Source of the DNA: Aneurinibacillus sp. Ricciae_BoGa-3
GTDB lineage: Bacteria > Bacillota > Bacilli > Aneurinibacillales > Aneurinibacillaceae
Length of the DNA: 64,000 nt
Direction: 5' to 3'
Assembly (NCBI RefSeq): GCF_028421645.1
Contig: NZ_CP116887.1
Span: 1,800,001 to 1,864,000, forward strand
Positions 43,635-52,010 of this stretch are shown in pieces; the stretch's first letter is position 1, and each line of letters begins with the position of its first letter. A program made the translations under genes and the position numbers. The notes beneath the pieces are model-generated. The model was not told the origin of the DNA, made no database searches, and saw nothing but the letters and a program-made list of their open reading frames with translations.

Positions 43635-44720
43635 ATGGTTAACAACCTGCTGGTAGAGAAAACAAATAGCCCCAAAGCAAAACCGGACCAAAAAAACTTA
43701 GGGTTCGGAAAATATTTTACAGACCACATGTTTTTAATGGATTATACCGAAGGAAAGGGATGGTACAATGCCCGAATTGTTCCTTATGGCCCATTCAGTT
43801 TGGATCCGTCTGCCATGGTCTTTCATTATGGCCAGACCGTTTTTGAAGGATTAAAAGCCTATAAAACTGCCGATGACCGGGTTCTTTTATTTAGACCTGA
43901 CAAGAATATGGAAAGGCTTAACATTTCAAATGACAGGCTCAGCATTCCTCAGGTTGATGGGGATTTTATTATTGAGTCCTTAAAAGAATTGGTGAAAATA
44001 GAAAAAGACTGGATCCCGGTTGAAGAGGGAACTTCGCTTTACATTCGCCCGTTCATTATTGCGACCGATGCTTCGCTGGGTGTACACGCAGCGCACAACT
44101 ATTTACTAGCGGTCATTCTAAGTCCGGTAGGCGCCTATTATCCGGAAGGATTAAAGCCTGTAAGAATCAATGTGGAAAGCGAATTTGTCCGTGCTGTCCG
44201 CGGTGGAACCGGTTTTGCCAAGACAGCAGGAAACTATGCGTCCAGTCTAAAAGCGCAGGAAGAAGCGCACAAGAGCGGCTATTCGCAAGTGTTGTGGCTG
44301 GATGGCATTCAGCACAAGTATATCGAAGAAGTAGGGAGCATGAATGTGTTCTTCAAGATAAATGGAGAGGTCTTGACGCCGGCATTGAACGGCAGCATTT
44401 TAAATGGCGTAACAAGAGACTCCATCATCACCCTTCTTAAGGATTGGGGAATTCCGGTTGTTGAAAGACAAATTTCTATCGAGGAGCTGTACGAAGCTTA
44501 TTCGAACGGTACGCTGGAAGAAGCTTTCGGTACAGGTACGGCCGCTGTTATTTCACCAATCGGAGAATTAAATTGGCTTGATCATAAAATGATTTTAAAC
44601 AAAGGTGAAATCGGAGAATTGTCCCAAAAACTCTATGATACCATTACGGGTATCCAGAATGGTGAAATTGAGGATAAGTTTGGCTGGACCGTGGAAGTTG
44701 AGAGCGTCAAGCTTGTATAA
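43635..44720 (+). CDS. ilvE: Branched-chain amino acid aminotransferase
   Basis: A 361-residue fold-type IV PLP enzyme for the last step of Val, Leu and Ile synthesis or the first step of breakdown. [16 protein letters not shown] (residues 56-71) and [17 protein letters not shown] bind substrate. The PLP lysine is in [13 protein letters not shown], and [10 protein letters not shown] and [12 protein letters not shown] bind cofactor phosphate. It matches YbgE/YwaA of B. subtilis. AGAGGAG precedes the ATG. Confidence 0.95.
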   Translation: MVNNLLVEKTNSPKAKPDQKNLGFGKYFTDHMFLMDYTEGKGWYNARIVPYGPFSLDPSAMVFHYGQTVFEGLKAYKTADDRVLLFRPDKNMERLNISNDRLSIPQVDGDFIIESLKELVKIEKDWIPVEEGTSLYIRPFIIATDASLGVHAAHNYLLAVILSPVGAYYPEGLKPVRINVESEFVRAVRGGTGFAKTAGNYASSLKAQEEAHKSGYSQVLWLDGIQHKYIEEVGSMNVFFKINGEVLTPALNGSILNGVTRDSIITLLKDWGIPVVERQISIEELYEAYSNGTLEEAFGTGTAAVISPIGELNWLDHKMILNKGEIGELSQKLYDTITGIQNGEIEDKFGWTVEVESVKLV

Positions 44721-44775
44721 TTTCAGTATAAAATCCTGATCTCCCTGGAATGCGTACTCACCAAGGGACAACAAC

Positions 44776-44802
44776 AGCCCGTCTGCATTAGGCGGGCTTT
44801 TA
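44776..44802 (+). terminator. Terminator of ilvE
   Basis: AGCCCGTCT (44776-44784) and AGGCGGGCT (44790-44798) form a 9-bp stem with one G-U, then TTTT. Confidence 0.8.
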
Positions 44803-44917
44803 GCATTGAAAAACAGCTAAGTGTACGCACGCTGGTGTTGTAATTGCCCCTCACACATTAGGTTATTTTTTCTTCGTTAAAGGAAAGAATAGCAAAAAAA
44901 TGCGCGGGAGGGCTTCC

Positions 44918-45784
44918 ATGAGTAAGAAGATGTCCATCACCAATCCCGATAAAATCATGTGGCCGTCTACCTCGACAACGAAAGCCGATTACATAGCGTA
45001 TTTGCACATCGTAGCCGACTACGTCACAGCTTATACGAAAGACCGTCTGCTGACCCTCATCCGTTACCCTGGAGGGGTCGATGGAAAGTCCTTTTACCAG
45101 AAGCACGCACCGGCGCACACGCCTGAGTGGGTTGAGGTGGTTAGCCGGGGACAAGACCGTTTTATTGTTTGCAACAATAGGGAGACACTATATTGGCTGG
45201 GCAATCAAGCCGCTCTTGAACTTCACATCGCATTTAACACATACAGCAGGGAAGAGGAGCCAACAGAGCTTGTCTTTGATTTGGATCCGTCTATCGAGGG
45301 TTTCTCTCACGTTAGAGAAGCAGCCCTCCTTATGCGGGATGTGTTAGTTGGGGTTGGGCTGGTTCCGTATGTCAAAACATCAGGTGCTACCGGTTTGCAA
45401 ATTTATGTTCCCATTCAACTGGGATATACGTATAGCGACACGCGCAGGGTTAGCCGGTTTATCGCTGAATTTCTTGTGCAGAAGCACCCTCGGCTTTTAA
45501 CAGTGGAACGCCTGAAGCGGAACAGGGGAGACAGGCTTTATATTGATTATGTTCAGCATGCACCTGGAAAAACGCTGCCGGCTCCTTATTCAACGCGTGC
45601 CCGGCAAACACCTACAGTCTCAACGCCTGTTGCCTGGGAAGAAATCGAAAAAGGGTGCACCCCGGAGGATTTTACGATTTATACCGTACCGGAACGGCTG
45701 GAGAAGCAGGGGGATTTGTTTGCACCCCTGCAAAGTATAACGAGTAGGCAGTCACTGGATGCTATCCTGCAATTTCTCGATTGA
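44918..45784 (+). CDS. Stand-alone LigD-type primase/polymerase
   Basis: A 288-residue archaeo-eukaryotic primase-like polymerase that fills gaps at joined ends in NHEJ. ITNPDKIMWP at the start is the LigD polymerase-domain hallmark. GKSFYQKHAPAHTPEW and VFDLDPSIEGF (catalytic Asp pair) follow, then YVKTSGATGLQIYVPI and RLYIDYVQHAPGKTLPAPYS. ATG 44918 has GGGAGGG upstream. The matching ligase is a separate gene on the other strand 2 kb away. Confidence 0.92.
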   Translation: MSKKMSITNPDKIMWPSTSTTKADYIAYLHIVADYVTAYTKDRLLTLIRYPGGVDGKSFYQKHAPAHTPEWVEVVSRGQDRFIVCNNRETLYWLGNQAALELHIAFNTYSREEEPTELVFDLDPSIEGFSHVREAALLMRDVLVGVGLVPYVKTSGATGLQIYVPIQLGYTYSDTRRVSRFIAEFLVQKHPRLLTVERLKRNRGDRLYIDYVQHAPGKTLPAPYSTRARQTPTVSTPVAWEEIEKGCTPEDFTIYTVPERLEKQGDLFAPLQSITSRQSLDAILQFLD

Positions 45785-45841
45785 AACGAAACGGGTACAA
45801 AGGTAAAATAATGTTTGTATGATGAACGAGAGGAGCTTTGG

Positions 45842-47137
45842 ATGAAAACGATATTGATTAACGCGACCGTTCTTACAGTGAACCCAGATAACGAAGTCAT
45901 TTATAATGGCGCAGTCGGGTTTGAGGACGGTGTGATTACATATGTGGGGCCATCTCCGTCTGGGCCTGCAGGCTTCGAAGAAGTGATTGACGCAGAAGGC
46001 CGGATTCTGATGCCTGGGCTCATTAATACCCATGGCCACACCGCTATGTCACTTCTCCGCGGATACGCAGATGACCTGCCACTCCAAGAATGGCTGGAGA
46101 CGAAAATGTGGCCGCTTGAAGCGCAGTTTACCGAGGAACATGTGCGCTGGGGAACATCTCTTTCCATTGTAGAAATGCTAAAGACGGGAACCACCACGTT
46201 TGTTGATATGTATGACCATATGGATATGGTAGCTGAGCTGGTTACGGCTTCGGGGATGCGTGCTTCCCTATGCAGGGGTGTTATTGGGCTGTGCCCACCG
46301 GATGTGCAGGCCCAGAAACTCGATGAGGCCAGTGCGTTTGCGGCCCGCTGGAACAACGCGGCAGATGGAAGAATTAAGACGATGATGTCACCGCACGGCC
46401 CTTATACATGTCCGCCAGACTACATCCAGCGAATTGTGGCCAAAGCGGAGGAATTGGACCTGCCCATTCATATCCATATGTCAGAATCAGAGTGGGAAGT
46501 TCAGCAAAATGTGGACGATTATGGTTCGCGTCCGGTGCTGCACCTAGAGAAGCTGGGCGTATTTAACCGTCCAACGCTCGTCGCCCACGCCGTGCATTTA
46601 ACGGATGAAGAGCTGGATATTTTGGCAAAATATAATGTTAAAGTTTCACATAATCCGATCAGCAATTTAAAGCTGGGTAGCGGCATCGCCCGTGTACCTG
46701 AGATGATGGAGCGCGGAATTTGCGTCTCGCTCGGCACAGACAGTTCGGCAAGCAATAACAACCTGGATTTGTTTGAAGAAATGAAGATGGTGGCCCTTCT
46801 GCATAAAGGGGTCCGCAAAAATCCTGTGCTCGTTCCGGCTACAGAAGCATTGCGGATGGCCACCATTTATGGGGCCCAGGCTCTTCTGCTAAGCGACCAG
46901 ATCGGATCGCTGGAACTAGGGAAGCAGGCGGATTTCATCGTCATCGATTCCCACCGTGTTTTCTACCAGCCTGAGCATGACCCCGTATCCCACGTAGTGT
47001 ATTCGGCCAGCGGGCGGGATGTAAAAGATGTATATGTAAAGGGAAAACAGCTTATAAAAGACGGGGTATGCCTTTCGATGGATGAAGAAACGATCAGCAA
47101 GGAAGCAAACCGCATGTTTGCCCGATTACAAAAATAG
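45842..47137 (+). CDS. mtaD: 5-Methylthioadenosine/S-adenosylhomocysteine deaminase
   Basis: A 431-residue amidohydrolase. Metal ligands His64 and His66 are in GLINTHGHTAMSLLRG; IHIHMSESEWEV, HAVHLTDEE and GTDSSASNNN complete the metal and substrate site. It deaminates MTA or SAH to the inosine form. A broader aminohydrolase specificity is possible. ATG 45842 has AGAGGAG upstream; the frame opens a little earlier without a site. Confidence 0.85.
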   Translation: MKTILINATVLTVNPDNEVIYNGAVGFEDGVITYVGPSPSGPAGFEEVIDAEGRILMPGLINTHGHTAMSLLRGYADDLPLQEWLETKMWPLEAQFTEEHVRWGTSLSIVEMLKTGTTTFVDMYDHMDMVAELVTASGMRASLCRGVIGLCPPDVQAQKLDEASAFAARWNNAADGRIKTMMSPHGPYTCPPDYIQRIVAKAEELDLPIHIHMSESEWEVQQNVDDYGSRPVLHLEKLGVFNRPTLVAHAVHLTDEELDILAKYNVKVSHNPISNLKLGSGIARVPEMMERGICVSLGTDSSASNNNLDLFEEMKMVALLHKGVRKNPVLVPATEALRMATIYGAQALLLSDQIGSLELGKQADFIVIDSHRVFYQPEHDPVSHVVYSASGRDVKDVYVKGKQLIKDGVCLSMDEETISKEANRMFARLQK

Positions 47138-47150
47138 AAGGCGGAAAGCC

Positions 47151-47179
47151 TAAAAAATCCCCTGCTTTTCTGGCAGGGG
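47151..47179 (-). terminator. Terminator of the 57-residue minus-strand gene
   Basis: On the minus strand CCCCTGC (47173-47179) and GCAGGGG (47159-47165) form a 7-bp stem, followed by ATTTTTTA. It may also end mtaD transcripts weakly, since TT-poor sequence follows on the plus strand. Confidence 0.8.
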
Positions 47180-47219
47180 AAAGAGGAATAGGTAGGGGAA
47201 TAATGGTTAACTAGAAACT

Positions 47220-47393
47220 TCATGGATCTTCCATCTGAATCCATGAGGAAATATTTGGTTGGCGAAAGGCTGCAAACGGAAGCTCCGGCGCCGTTCGAAA
47301 CGGCGATGAGAGGTATAACCACGATGGATTATGCTCGTCCATCAGTTCCGCAATTTTTGCCGGCAGTTCATCCGAAGGGTGCTCGATTTGCAC
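47220..47393 (-). CDS. 57-residue protein of unknown function
   Basis: GTG at 47393 has a textbook AGGAGGTGA 5 nt upstream on the minus strand, and a clear minus-strand terminator lies 40 nt after the stop. The product VQIEHPSDELPAKIAELMDE... ends SSWIQMEDP and is acidic, with a central NPSWLYLSSPF. I do not recognise it. The frame remains open upstream to 47510, but no other start has a ribosome site. It points against mtaD and ypmB. Confidence 0.68.
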   Translation of the reverse strand: MQIEHPSDELPAKIAELMDEHNPSWLYLSSPFRTAPELPFAAFRQPNISSWIQMEDP

Positions 47394-47508
47394 TTCGCTC
47401 ACCTCCTCGCTATAAATAGTATCTCCTGAGGGGAAAACCGTATGTTCACCAGTTTTTAGGACACTCCCCATTAACTTCAATGTGTAAGTAAAGGAGAATC
47501 TCACTATC

Positions 47509-47994
47509 ATGAATTGGAAGCAGTTTGGGTTAATTATTGTGGGAGTTATCGTGTTTATAATGGCGGGCTGCCTGGTTATCTATTTTCATGTGACTGGGCA
47601 GGAGCAGACAATCGTTGACCAGGCAAAAGCAGAAGCCCATGCCAAGACACCGATCAACGAGGTTACCGCTGTGGACGTCTATAACGGAACCCGGAGCTAT
47701 GTTACCGTCCAGGGGAAAAGCCGGACAGGTGAACCGCTTATCGCCTGGATTAACGGCAGTAAGGTAAACGTAGAAGACATGAACCGGATCGTCAATAAAT
47801 CCGGAATCATTACAGCCATTAAACAGAAAAATCCCGGAGCTTACATCGTTCATGTTATCCCTGGCCAAGACGGGAACCAGAAATTTTGGGAAGCATTATT
47901 TATTGACTCCGAAGATAATTATAATTATTATTATGTTGACATCTATAGCGGACAGGTGACGAAAACGTATCGCTTGCAAAAGGCAACCTCATAA
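47509..47994 (+). CDS. ypmB: YpmB-family protein (membrane-anchored PepSY-like domain)
   Basis: A 161-residue protein with an N-terminal membrane anchor (FGLIIVGVIVFIMAGCLVIYF) and an extracytoplasmic DUF5590/PepSY-like domain (VTAVDVYNGTRSYVTVQG, YYYVDIYSGQVTKTYRL). In B. subtilis ypmB lies between dinG and aspB; here the same neighbour aspB follows after two inserted genes. AAAGGAGA precedes the ATG by about 8 nt. Confidence 0.88.
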   Translation: MNWKQFGLIIVGVIVFIMAGCLVIYFHVTGQEQTIVDQAKAEAHAKTPINEVTAVDVYNGTRSYVTVQGKSRTGEPLIAWINGSKVNVEDMNRIVNKSGIITAIKQKNPGAYIVHVIPGQDGNQKFWEALFIDSEDNYNYYYVDIYSGQVTKTYRLQKATS

Positions 47995-48015
47995 ATGTAA
48001 GAGGTTGTCTTTTTT
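47982..48015 (+). terminator. Terminator of ypmB
   Basis: GGCAACCTC (47982-47990) and GAGGTTGTC (48001-48009) pair with one G-U, and six T follow. Confidence 0.85.
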
Positions 48016-48053
48016 GTCACATTTAGAAAGTTATATCCACAAACTAATTATTT

Positions 48054-48087
48054 GTGATATACTACGTGATATACAAAGATATATCAC
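48054..48087 (+). promoter_or_regulatory. Extended -10 promoter overlapped by a GTGATATA palindrome
   Basis: A direct repeat GTGATATAC occurs at 48054 and 48066. The second copy starts a perfect palindrome, GTGATATA (48066-48073), 6 nt, TATATCAC (48080-48087). TGATATACT at 48055-48063 reads as an extended -10, so the palindrome would sit at the transcription start, a good repressor position. No regulator gene is adjacent. The operon starts about 35 nt later. Confidence 0.55.
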
Positions 48088-48121
48088 TTGTAATGATCTA
48101 GAAAGGGTGAGGATAGGAGAG

Positions 48122-48643
48122 ATGAAGGTACGTACATTCCCCATCTTTTTATCCGTCGTAATCAGTAGTATTCTACTGTTCGGAGGATGGTTCGTTTATC
48201 AGAGCCAGTTTGTTAAGAAGCCTATTGCCACACAGATTTCGGCTATTAAAGGAATTAAGCTCAACGATTTAACGATTGGTCGCGATGCTGTCGGAGTTAA
48301 TGTATCTTTCTCTGATCCGAACGGCTTTGCTGATAAATATAAACAAATTCAGAAGATCGTTGCGGACAAAACAAATGGGAAGCCGGTCAAAATCGAACTC
48401 AATTCGCCTGACGCCATGCTTAAAAAAATATGGGAACAAAACTCTTTCGCTATATCTGAAGCAATGGACCTGCACACTTACTCGAAAATTCCTTTCGTAC
48501 TTGAGAATATGAAGAATAAATATCACTTAGCCAACGTATATTCCCAAATGGATGACCAGAATATTTATATATATTTAAATGATGGAAAGAGCCCCTACTA
48601 TGCTGTTCTTCCCAGATATAAAGAGGTGAACCGGATTGGGTAA
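48122..48643 (+). CDS. Single-span membrane protein paired with the FtsH-like protease
   Basis: A 173-residue protein with one N-terminal membrane helix (FPIFLSVVISSILLFGGWFVY, about 5-25) and an extracytoplasmic domain of about 145 residues with no motif that I know. ATG 48122 has AGGAGAG upstream. Its end overlaps the start of the FtsH-like gene by 8 bp, so the two are coupled. FtsH itself normally has such an ectodomain between its two membrane helices, and the FtsH-like protein here lacks it; a partner or adaptor role is therefore likely. Function otherwise unknown. Confidence 0.7.
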   Translation: MKVRTFPIFLSVVISSILLFGGWFVYQSQFVKKPIATQISAIKGIKLNDLTIGRDAVGVNVSFSDPNGFADKYKQIQKIVADKTNGKPVKIELNSPDAMLKKIWEQNSFAISEAMDLHTYSKIPFVLENMKNKYHLANVYSQMDDQNIYIYLNDGKSPYYAVLPRYKEVNRIG

Positions 48644-50165
48644 AGAGATTTTATTCGGGACGTTTCCCGTTCTTATCGTGTTTCTCGTTTTTATTGGTGT
48701 TAACGTTGCGCCATTTATCATCGCGGCGCTTGTGCTCAGTTTGCTGATGTTTGTGATCATGCGCCAGGGCGGCATGTCTGTAACGCAGAAGAAAACATCA
48801 GTGGACACGCCTAAAACACAGATAAAATTCAATGACATTGGCGGGCAGGAACGCGCCAAGAAGGAACTAAGGGAAGCGTTAGACTTCCTTATCCATAAAG
48901 ATACGCTTAAAAAATATGGCATTCGCCCGTTAAAAGGAATCCTTTTAACAGGACCTCCGGGCACCGGTAAAACCTTAATGGCTAAGGCTGCCGCTAATTA
49001 TACAAACTCGGCTTTTATTGCCGCGTCTGGTTCCCAGTTCGTTGAGATGTATGTCGGGGTTGGTGCTCAGCGAATTCGCGATCTCTTTAAAGAAGCGAAG
49101 CAAAAGGCTGAAAAAAACAACCAGGACAGCGCCATCATCTTTATTGATGAGATCGATGTTTTGGGCGGTAAGCGTGAAGGTAGCCAGCACCGTGAATATG
49201 ACCAGACGCTTAACCAGCTGTTGACCGAAATGGACGGTATTACGACATCTGAAAATCCACGTATTCTTATCGTTGCGGCAACTAACCGTGCCGACATGCT
49301 CGATGACGCGTTGATTCGGCCCGGCCGCTTTGACCGCCAGATTGTCGTTGATCTCCCAGATAAAAAAGCACGTAAGCAGATCCTTGAGATTCATGTGAAG
49401 AACAAGCCGCTTGCTGATGATGTAGACATTGATGCAATCGCACGGGATACGTTTAATTTTTCCGGTGCTCAGTTAGAAAGTGTAACCAATGAGGCCGCGA
49501 TCTATGCATTCCGCGAGAACAGCACAGAAATCACGCAGCGCCATTTCTCCCACGCTATCGATAAAGTTATGATGGGAGAGCAGACTGACCGTGAGTCTAC
49601 TGCAGAAGAACGGGAAAGAGTTGCTAACCATGAACTTGGACATGCAATAGTCTCTGAAGTGGTTCGGCCTCTCTCTGTTTCCCAGGTATCGCTGCGCCCT
49701 CGTGGGCAGGCCTTGGGATATGTCCGCCAGAGCCCACAACAGGACCGTTATCTGTATACTGTAGAAAATCTCGAACAGCAAATCATGATTGCTTTAGGTG
49801 GAGCAGTAGCCGAAGAAATCATTTATGGCGGGCGCAGTACGGGCTCACGCAACGACTTTGAGCAGGCGCTTCACCTCGTAAATACGATGATTGATACCGG
49901 CCTCTCCCGGCTGGGCATTGTCAAAGTGGATATGGTATCACGTGAAGCTCTGCATGAAGAACGCCAGCGCATTCTCAATGAACTGCTTGAGGAAACGCGA
50001 GCTGTGCTCCGCAGTTTCTTCCCGGTATTCAAGCATGCATTGGACCACCTCCTCCGCGAGGAAGTTCTAAACGGTGACGAATTCCGAGCTATGATCGCTA
50101 ATGCCAAGAACATGGTCAAAAAAGATAATCTAGAAAAGATTGATACACAGCTTTTAAACGCATAA
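48636..50165 (+). CDS. FtsH-like AAA+ membrane zinc protease without ectodomain
   Basis: A 509-residue protein. Two membrane helices (PVLIVFLVFIGV, IIAALVLSLLMFVIM) are packed within residues 10-42 with only a few residues between them, where FtsH has about 70. AAA+ follows: Walker A GPPGTGKT (106-113), FIDEIDVLGGKRE, and the second region with ATNRADMLDDALIRPGRFDR. The protease has HELGH (332-336) as the zinc motif (FtsH: HEAGH) and Asp407 in SRNDFEQA as third ligand. It should be active. It starts with TTG after GAGGTGA. This is probably a paralogue of the housekeeping FtsH. Confidence 0.88.
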   Translation: MGKEILFGTFPVLIVFLVFIGVNVAPFIIAALVLSLLMFVIMRQGGMSVTQKKTSVDTPKTQIKFNDIGGQERAKKELREALDFLIHKDTLKKYGIRPLKGILLTGPPGTGKTLMAKAAANYTNSAFIAASGSQFVEMYVGVGAQRIRDLFKEAKQKAEKNNQDSAIIFIDEIDVLGGKREGSQHREYDQTLNQLLTEMDGITTSENPRILIVAATNRADMLDDALIRPGRFDRQIVVDLPDKKARKQILEIHVKNKPLADDVDIDAIARDTFNFSGAQLESVTNEAAIYAFRENSTEITQRHFSHAIDKVMMGEQTDRESTAEERERVANHELGHAIVSEVVRPLSVSQVSLRPRGQALGYVRQSPQQDRYLYTVENLEQQIMIALGGAVAEEIIYGGRSTGSRNDFEQALHLVNTMIDTGLSRLGIVKVDMVSREALHEERQRILNELLEETRAVLRSFFPVFKHALDHLLREEVLNGDEFRAMIANAKNMVKKDNLEKIDTQLLNA

Positions 50166-50176
50166 CTGAAAGAGGC

Positions 50177-50215
50177 AAGCCTACAAGTTGATTCCATAAA
50201 CCTGTGGGCTTTTTC
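50177..50215 (+). terminator. Terminator after the FtsH-like gene
   Basis: AAGCCTACA (50177-50185) pairs with TGTGGGCTT (50203-50211), with one mismatch or wobble, then TTTT. Confidence 0.65.
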
Positions 50216-50225
50216 CTGCTTCGGC

Positions 50226-50253
50226 TTGTGTTTTTTTTCAATCGCGCTACAAT
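50226..50253 (+). promoter_or_regulatory. Probable aspB promoter
   Basis: TTGTGT (50226-50231), 16 bp, TACAAT (50248-50253), 42 nt before aspB. Confidence 0.55.
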
Positions 50254-50294
50254 GGGATATAGATTAAAATGAGTAATCAACAGGAGGTTTAATT

Positions 50295-51470
50295 ATGAAA
50301 TTAGCGCAGCGTGTTCTTAAAGTTACCCCTTCTAAAACACTGGCAATTACCGCTAAGGCGAAAGAATTAAAAAGCCAGGGAATCGACGTTGTCGGCCTTG
50401 GTGCAGGCGAGCCAGATTTTAACACTCCGCAGCATATTATCGATGCGGCAGTGAAAGCCATGCAAGAGGGCCATACGAAATATACGGCCGCTTCCGGTAT
50501 CCTGGAGTTAAAACAAGCTGTATGCGATAAGCTTTCCCGCGACAACGGGCTTACATATAAACCTTCTCAAATTCTAATCACGAACGGAGCCAAACACGCC
50601 CTCTATAATTTATTTCAGGCCCTGATAGATCCAGGCGAGGAAGTCATTATCCCCACTCCATACTGGGTAAGCTATCCGGAAATGGTTGTACTAGCAGAAG
50701 GAGTTCCGGTACATATTGAAGGAAAAGAAGAAAATGAATTTAAGGTGACACCGGAACAAATTCAGGCCGCGGTGACATCTAAAACCCGGGCCTTCATCCT
50801 GAACTCGCCAAGCAACCCTACTGGCAGCATTTATTCCCGGGAGGAGCTGGAGGGGATTGCACAGGTGTGTTTAAAGAATAATCTGCTGATTATCTCCGAT
50901 GAAATCTATGAGAAGCTCATTTACGACGGCGAACATGTTAGCATCGCTACATTAAGCAGCGAAGTGTATGAGAATACCGTTGTTATTAACGGTATGTCTA
51001 AGCCATATTCCATGACCGGCTGGCGGATTGGTTATGCGGCAGGCAATGAAGCGCTCATTAAAGCGATGACAAACCTGTCCAGCCACAGCACATCCAACCC
51101 GACGACGTTTGCTCAGTATGGGGCGCTGGCTGCCCTGCGCGGTTCCGAAGAGCCGCTGCAGAAAATGAAAGCCGAGTTTAACAAACGCCGCAAGGCCATC
51201 GTTGACTTAATGAATAATATAGATGGTATCTACTGCGTGCCCCCTAAAGGCGCCTTTTATCTGTTTGCCAATGTCGCCGAAGCCATGAAAAAAGGCGGAT
51301 ATAAAGACGTTGATCAGTGGTCAGAAGATTTGCTGGAAAAAGAGTATGTAGCGCTTATTCCAGGTTCCGGTTTCGGAGCGCCAAACCATATCCGGATATC
51401 CTATGCAACATCCCTTGAACAGCTTCAAGAAGGGGCTGCAAGGATTAAAAGATTTGTTGAGGGTAAATAA
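50295..51470 (+). CDS. aspB: Aspartate aminotransferase
   Basis: A 391-residue class I PLP aminotransferase (AAT Ib type) linking oxaloacetate and glutamate with aspartate. GAGEPDFNTP (36-45), NSPSNPTGSIY and DEIYEKLIYDG are conserved; the PLP lysine is in NGMSKPYSMTGWRIGY. It is followed by asnS in B. subtilis; here a repeat, an MFS gene and a repeat fragment are inserted between them. AGGAGG precedes ATG by 8 nt. Confidence 0.96.
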   Translation: MKLAQRVLKVTPSKTLAITAKAKELKSQGIDVVGLGAGEPDFNTPQHIIDAAVKAMQEGHTKYTAASGILELKQAVCDKLSRDNGLTYKPSQILITNGAKHALYNLFQALIDPGEEVIIPTPYWVSYPEMVVLAEGVPVHIEGKEENEFKVTPEQIQAAVTSKTRAFILNSPSNPTGSIYSREELEGIAQVCLKNNLLIISDEIYEKLIYDGEHVSIATLSSEVYENTVVINGMSKPYSMTGWRIGYAAGNEALIKAMTNLSSHSTSNPTTFAQYGALAALRGSEEPLQKMKAEFNKRRKAIVDLMNNIDGIYCVPPKGAFYLFANVAEAMKKGGYKDVDQWSEDLLEKEYVALIPGSGFGAPNHIRISYATSLEQLQEGAARIKRFVEGK

Positions 51471-51479
51471 AGTTGTCAG

Positions 51480-51510
51480 GGGCGATTTCGATAAGAGATC
51501 GCCCTTTTCT
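51480..51510 (+). terminator. Terminator of aspB
   Basis: GGGCGAT (51480-51486) and ATCGCCC (51498-51504) form a perfect 7-bp stem, then TTTTCTTT. Confidence 0.85.
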
Positions 51511-51699
51511 TTATCGAAAGCATATTTCGCTTTTGAGTATTAAATTTTGTTGGGACCGATACGTCCCTTTCTGGTTGTTGATATGTAAAATTAGTGTTTC
51601 ACCGTGTTAAACTGCCTTTAGCGTTGTTTAAATGGGACCTCCGGTCCCGAAACACACTAGAAAAACATCGTGAGGCGCATGTCCGCACCTTTCTTTCCC

Positions 51700-51790
51700 A
51701 CAGGCCGAAAGGTGTTTCCATTTTACCTTTCGGCATAAGTGCAACTTAGGTTGCTGCCTGCGCTATAGCTTGGCGCAACCTAGTTTTCTA
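51700..51790 (+). repeat. Palindromic insert 1 inside repeat copy 3
   Basis: Absent from copies 1 and 2, where TTTCCCC runs into TATGGAGCG or TGTGGAGCG. It carries two stems; the loop of the second includes GCCTGCGCT and GCGCTATA. It ends TTTTCTA before ATGG. The loop core is shared with insert 2. Confidence 0.75.
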
Positions 51791-51860
51791 ATGGAGCGTC
51801 TGGAACAGAGGGTGAAAAGACCGGCAACCTGTCTCCATCATTGAGACACCCAGATGTTGC

Positions 51861-51927
51861 ACCGAAACGGTATAAAGGAATCTAAGGCCATCGCCTGCGC
51901 TTGCCGCTAGCCAAGATTCCCTAATGA
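51861..51927 (+). repeat. Palindromic insert 2 inside repeat copy 3
   Basis: Splits the inner GACCGGCAA/TTGCCGGTC pair of the host element just after GATGTTGC. Its GGAATCT/AGATTCC stem encloses a loop with GCCTGCGCT, and it ends CCCTAATGA. Insert 1 has the same GCCTGCGCT loop core and a similar CTAATG junction. Confidence 0.72.
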
Positions 51928-52010
51928 CGGTCCGCCCGTCGTTCCACAAAGCGGCCGTAAAAACTTCTAGGAGGGGAAAGGAGAGAGCGGCATGGCCCGC
52001 GATGTTTTTC

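Larger units (their letters stand above)
51575..52010 (+). repeat. Structured 280-bp repeat, copy 3, with two inserts
   Basis: It matches copies 1 and 2 from TTGTTGATA through GGGACC/GGTCCC to GCGATGTTTTTC, ending at 52010. Two inserts interrupt it: 51700-51790 and 51861-51927. The first holds GCCGAAAGG (51704-51712) with CCTTTCGGC (51726-51734), and a second stem AACTTAGGTTGC/GCAACCTAGTT (51743-51785). The second insert has GGAATCT (51877) with AGATTCC (51914). The stop codon of the MFS gene begins at the next base, 52011. Confidence 0.92.

Noticed and set aside
47222..47419. 65-codon plus-strand frame opposite the 57-residue gene
   Set aside because: No ribosome site, and the minus strand has a perfect one with a matching terminator.
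51551..51574. GGGACCGATACGTCCC hairpin just before repeat copy 3
   Set aside because: A small stem only in this copy; it may be a second terminator for aspB, but it is not part of the repeat family and has only a short T run.
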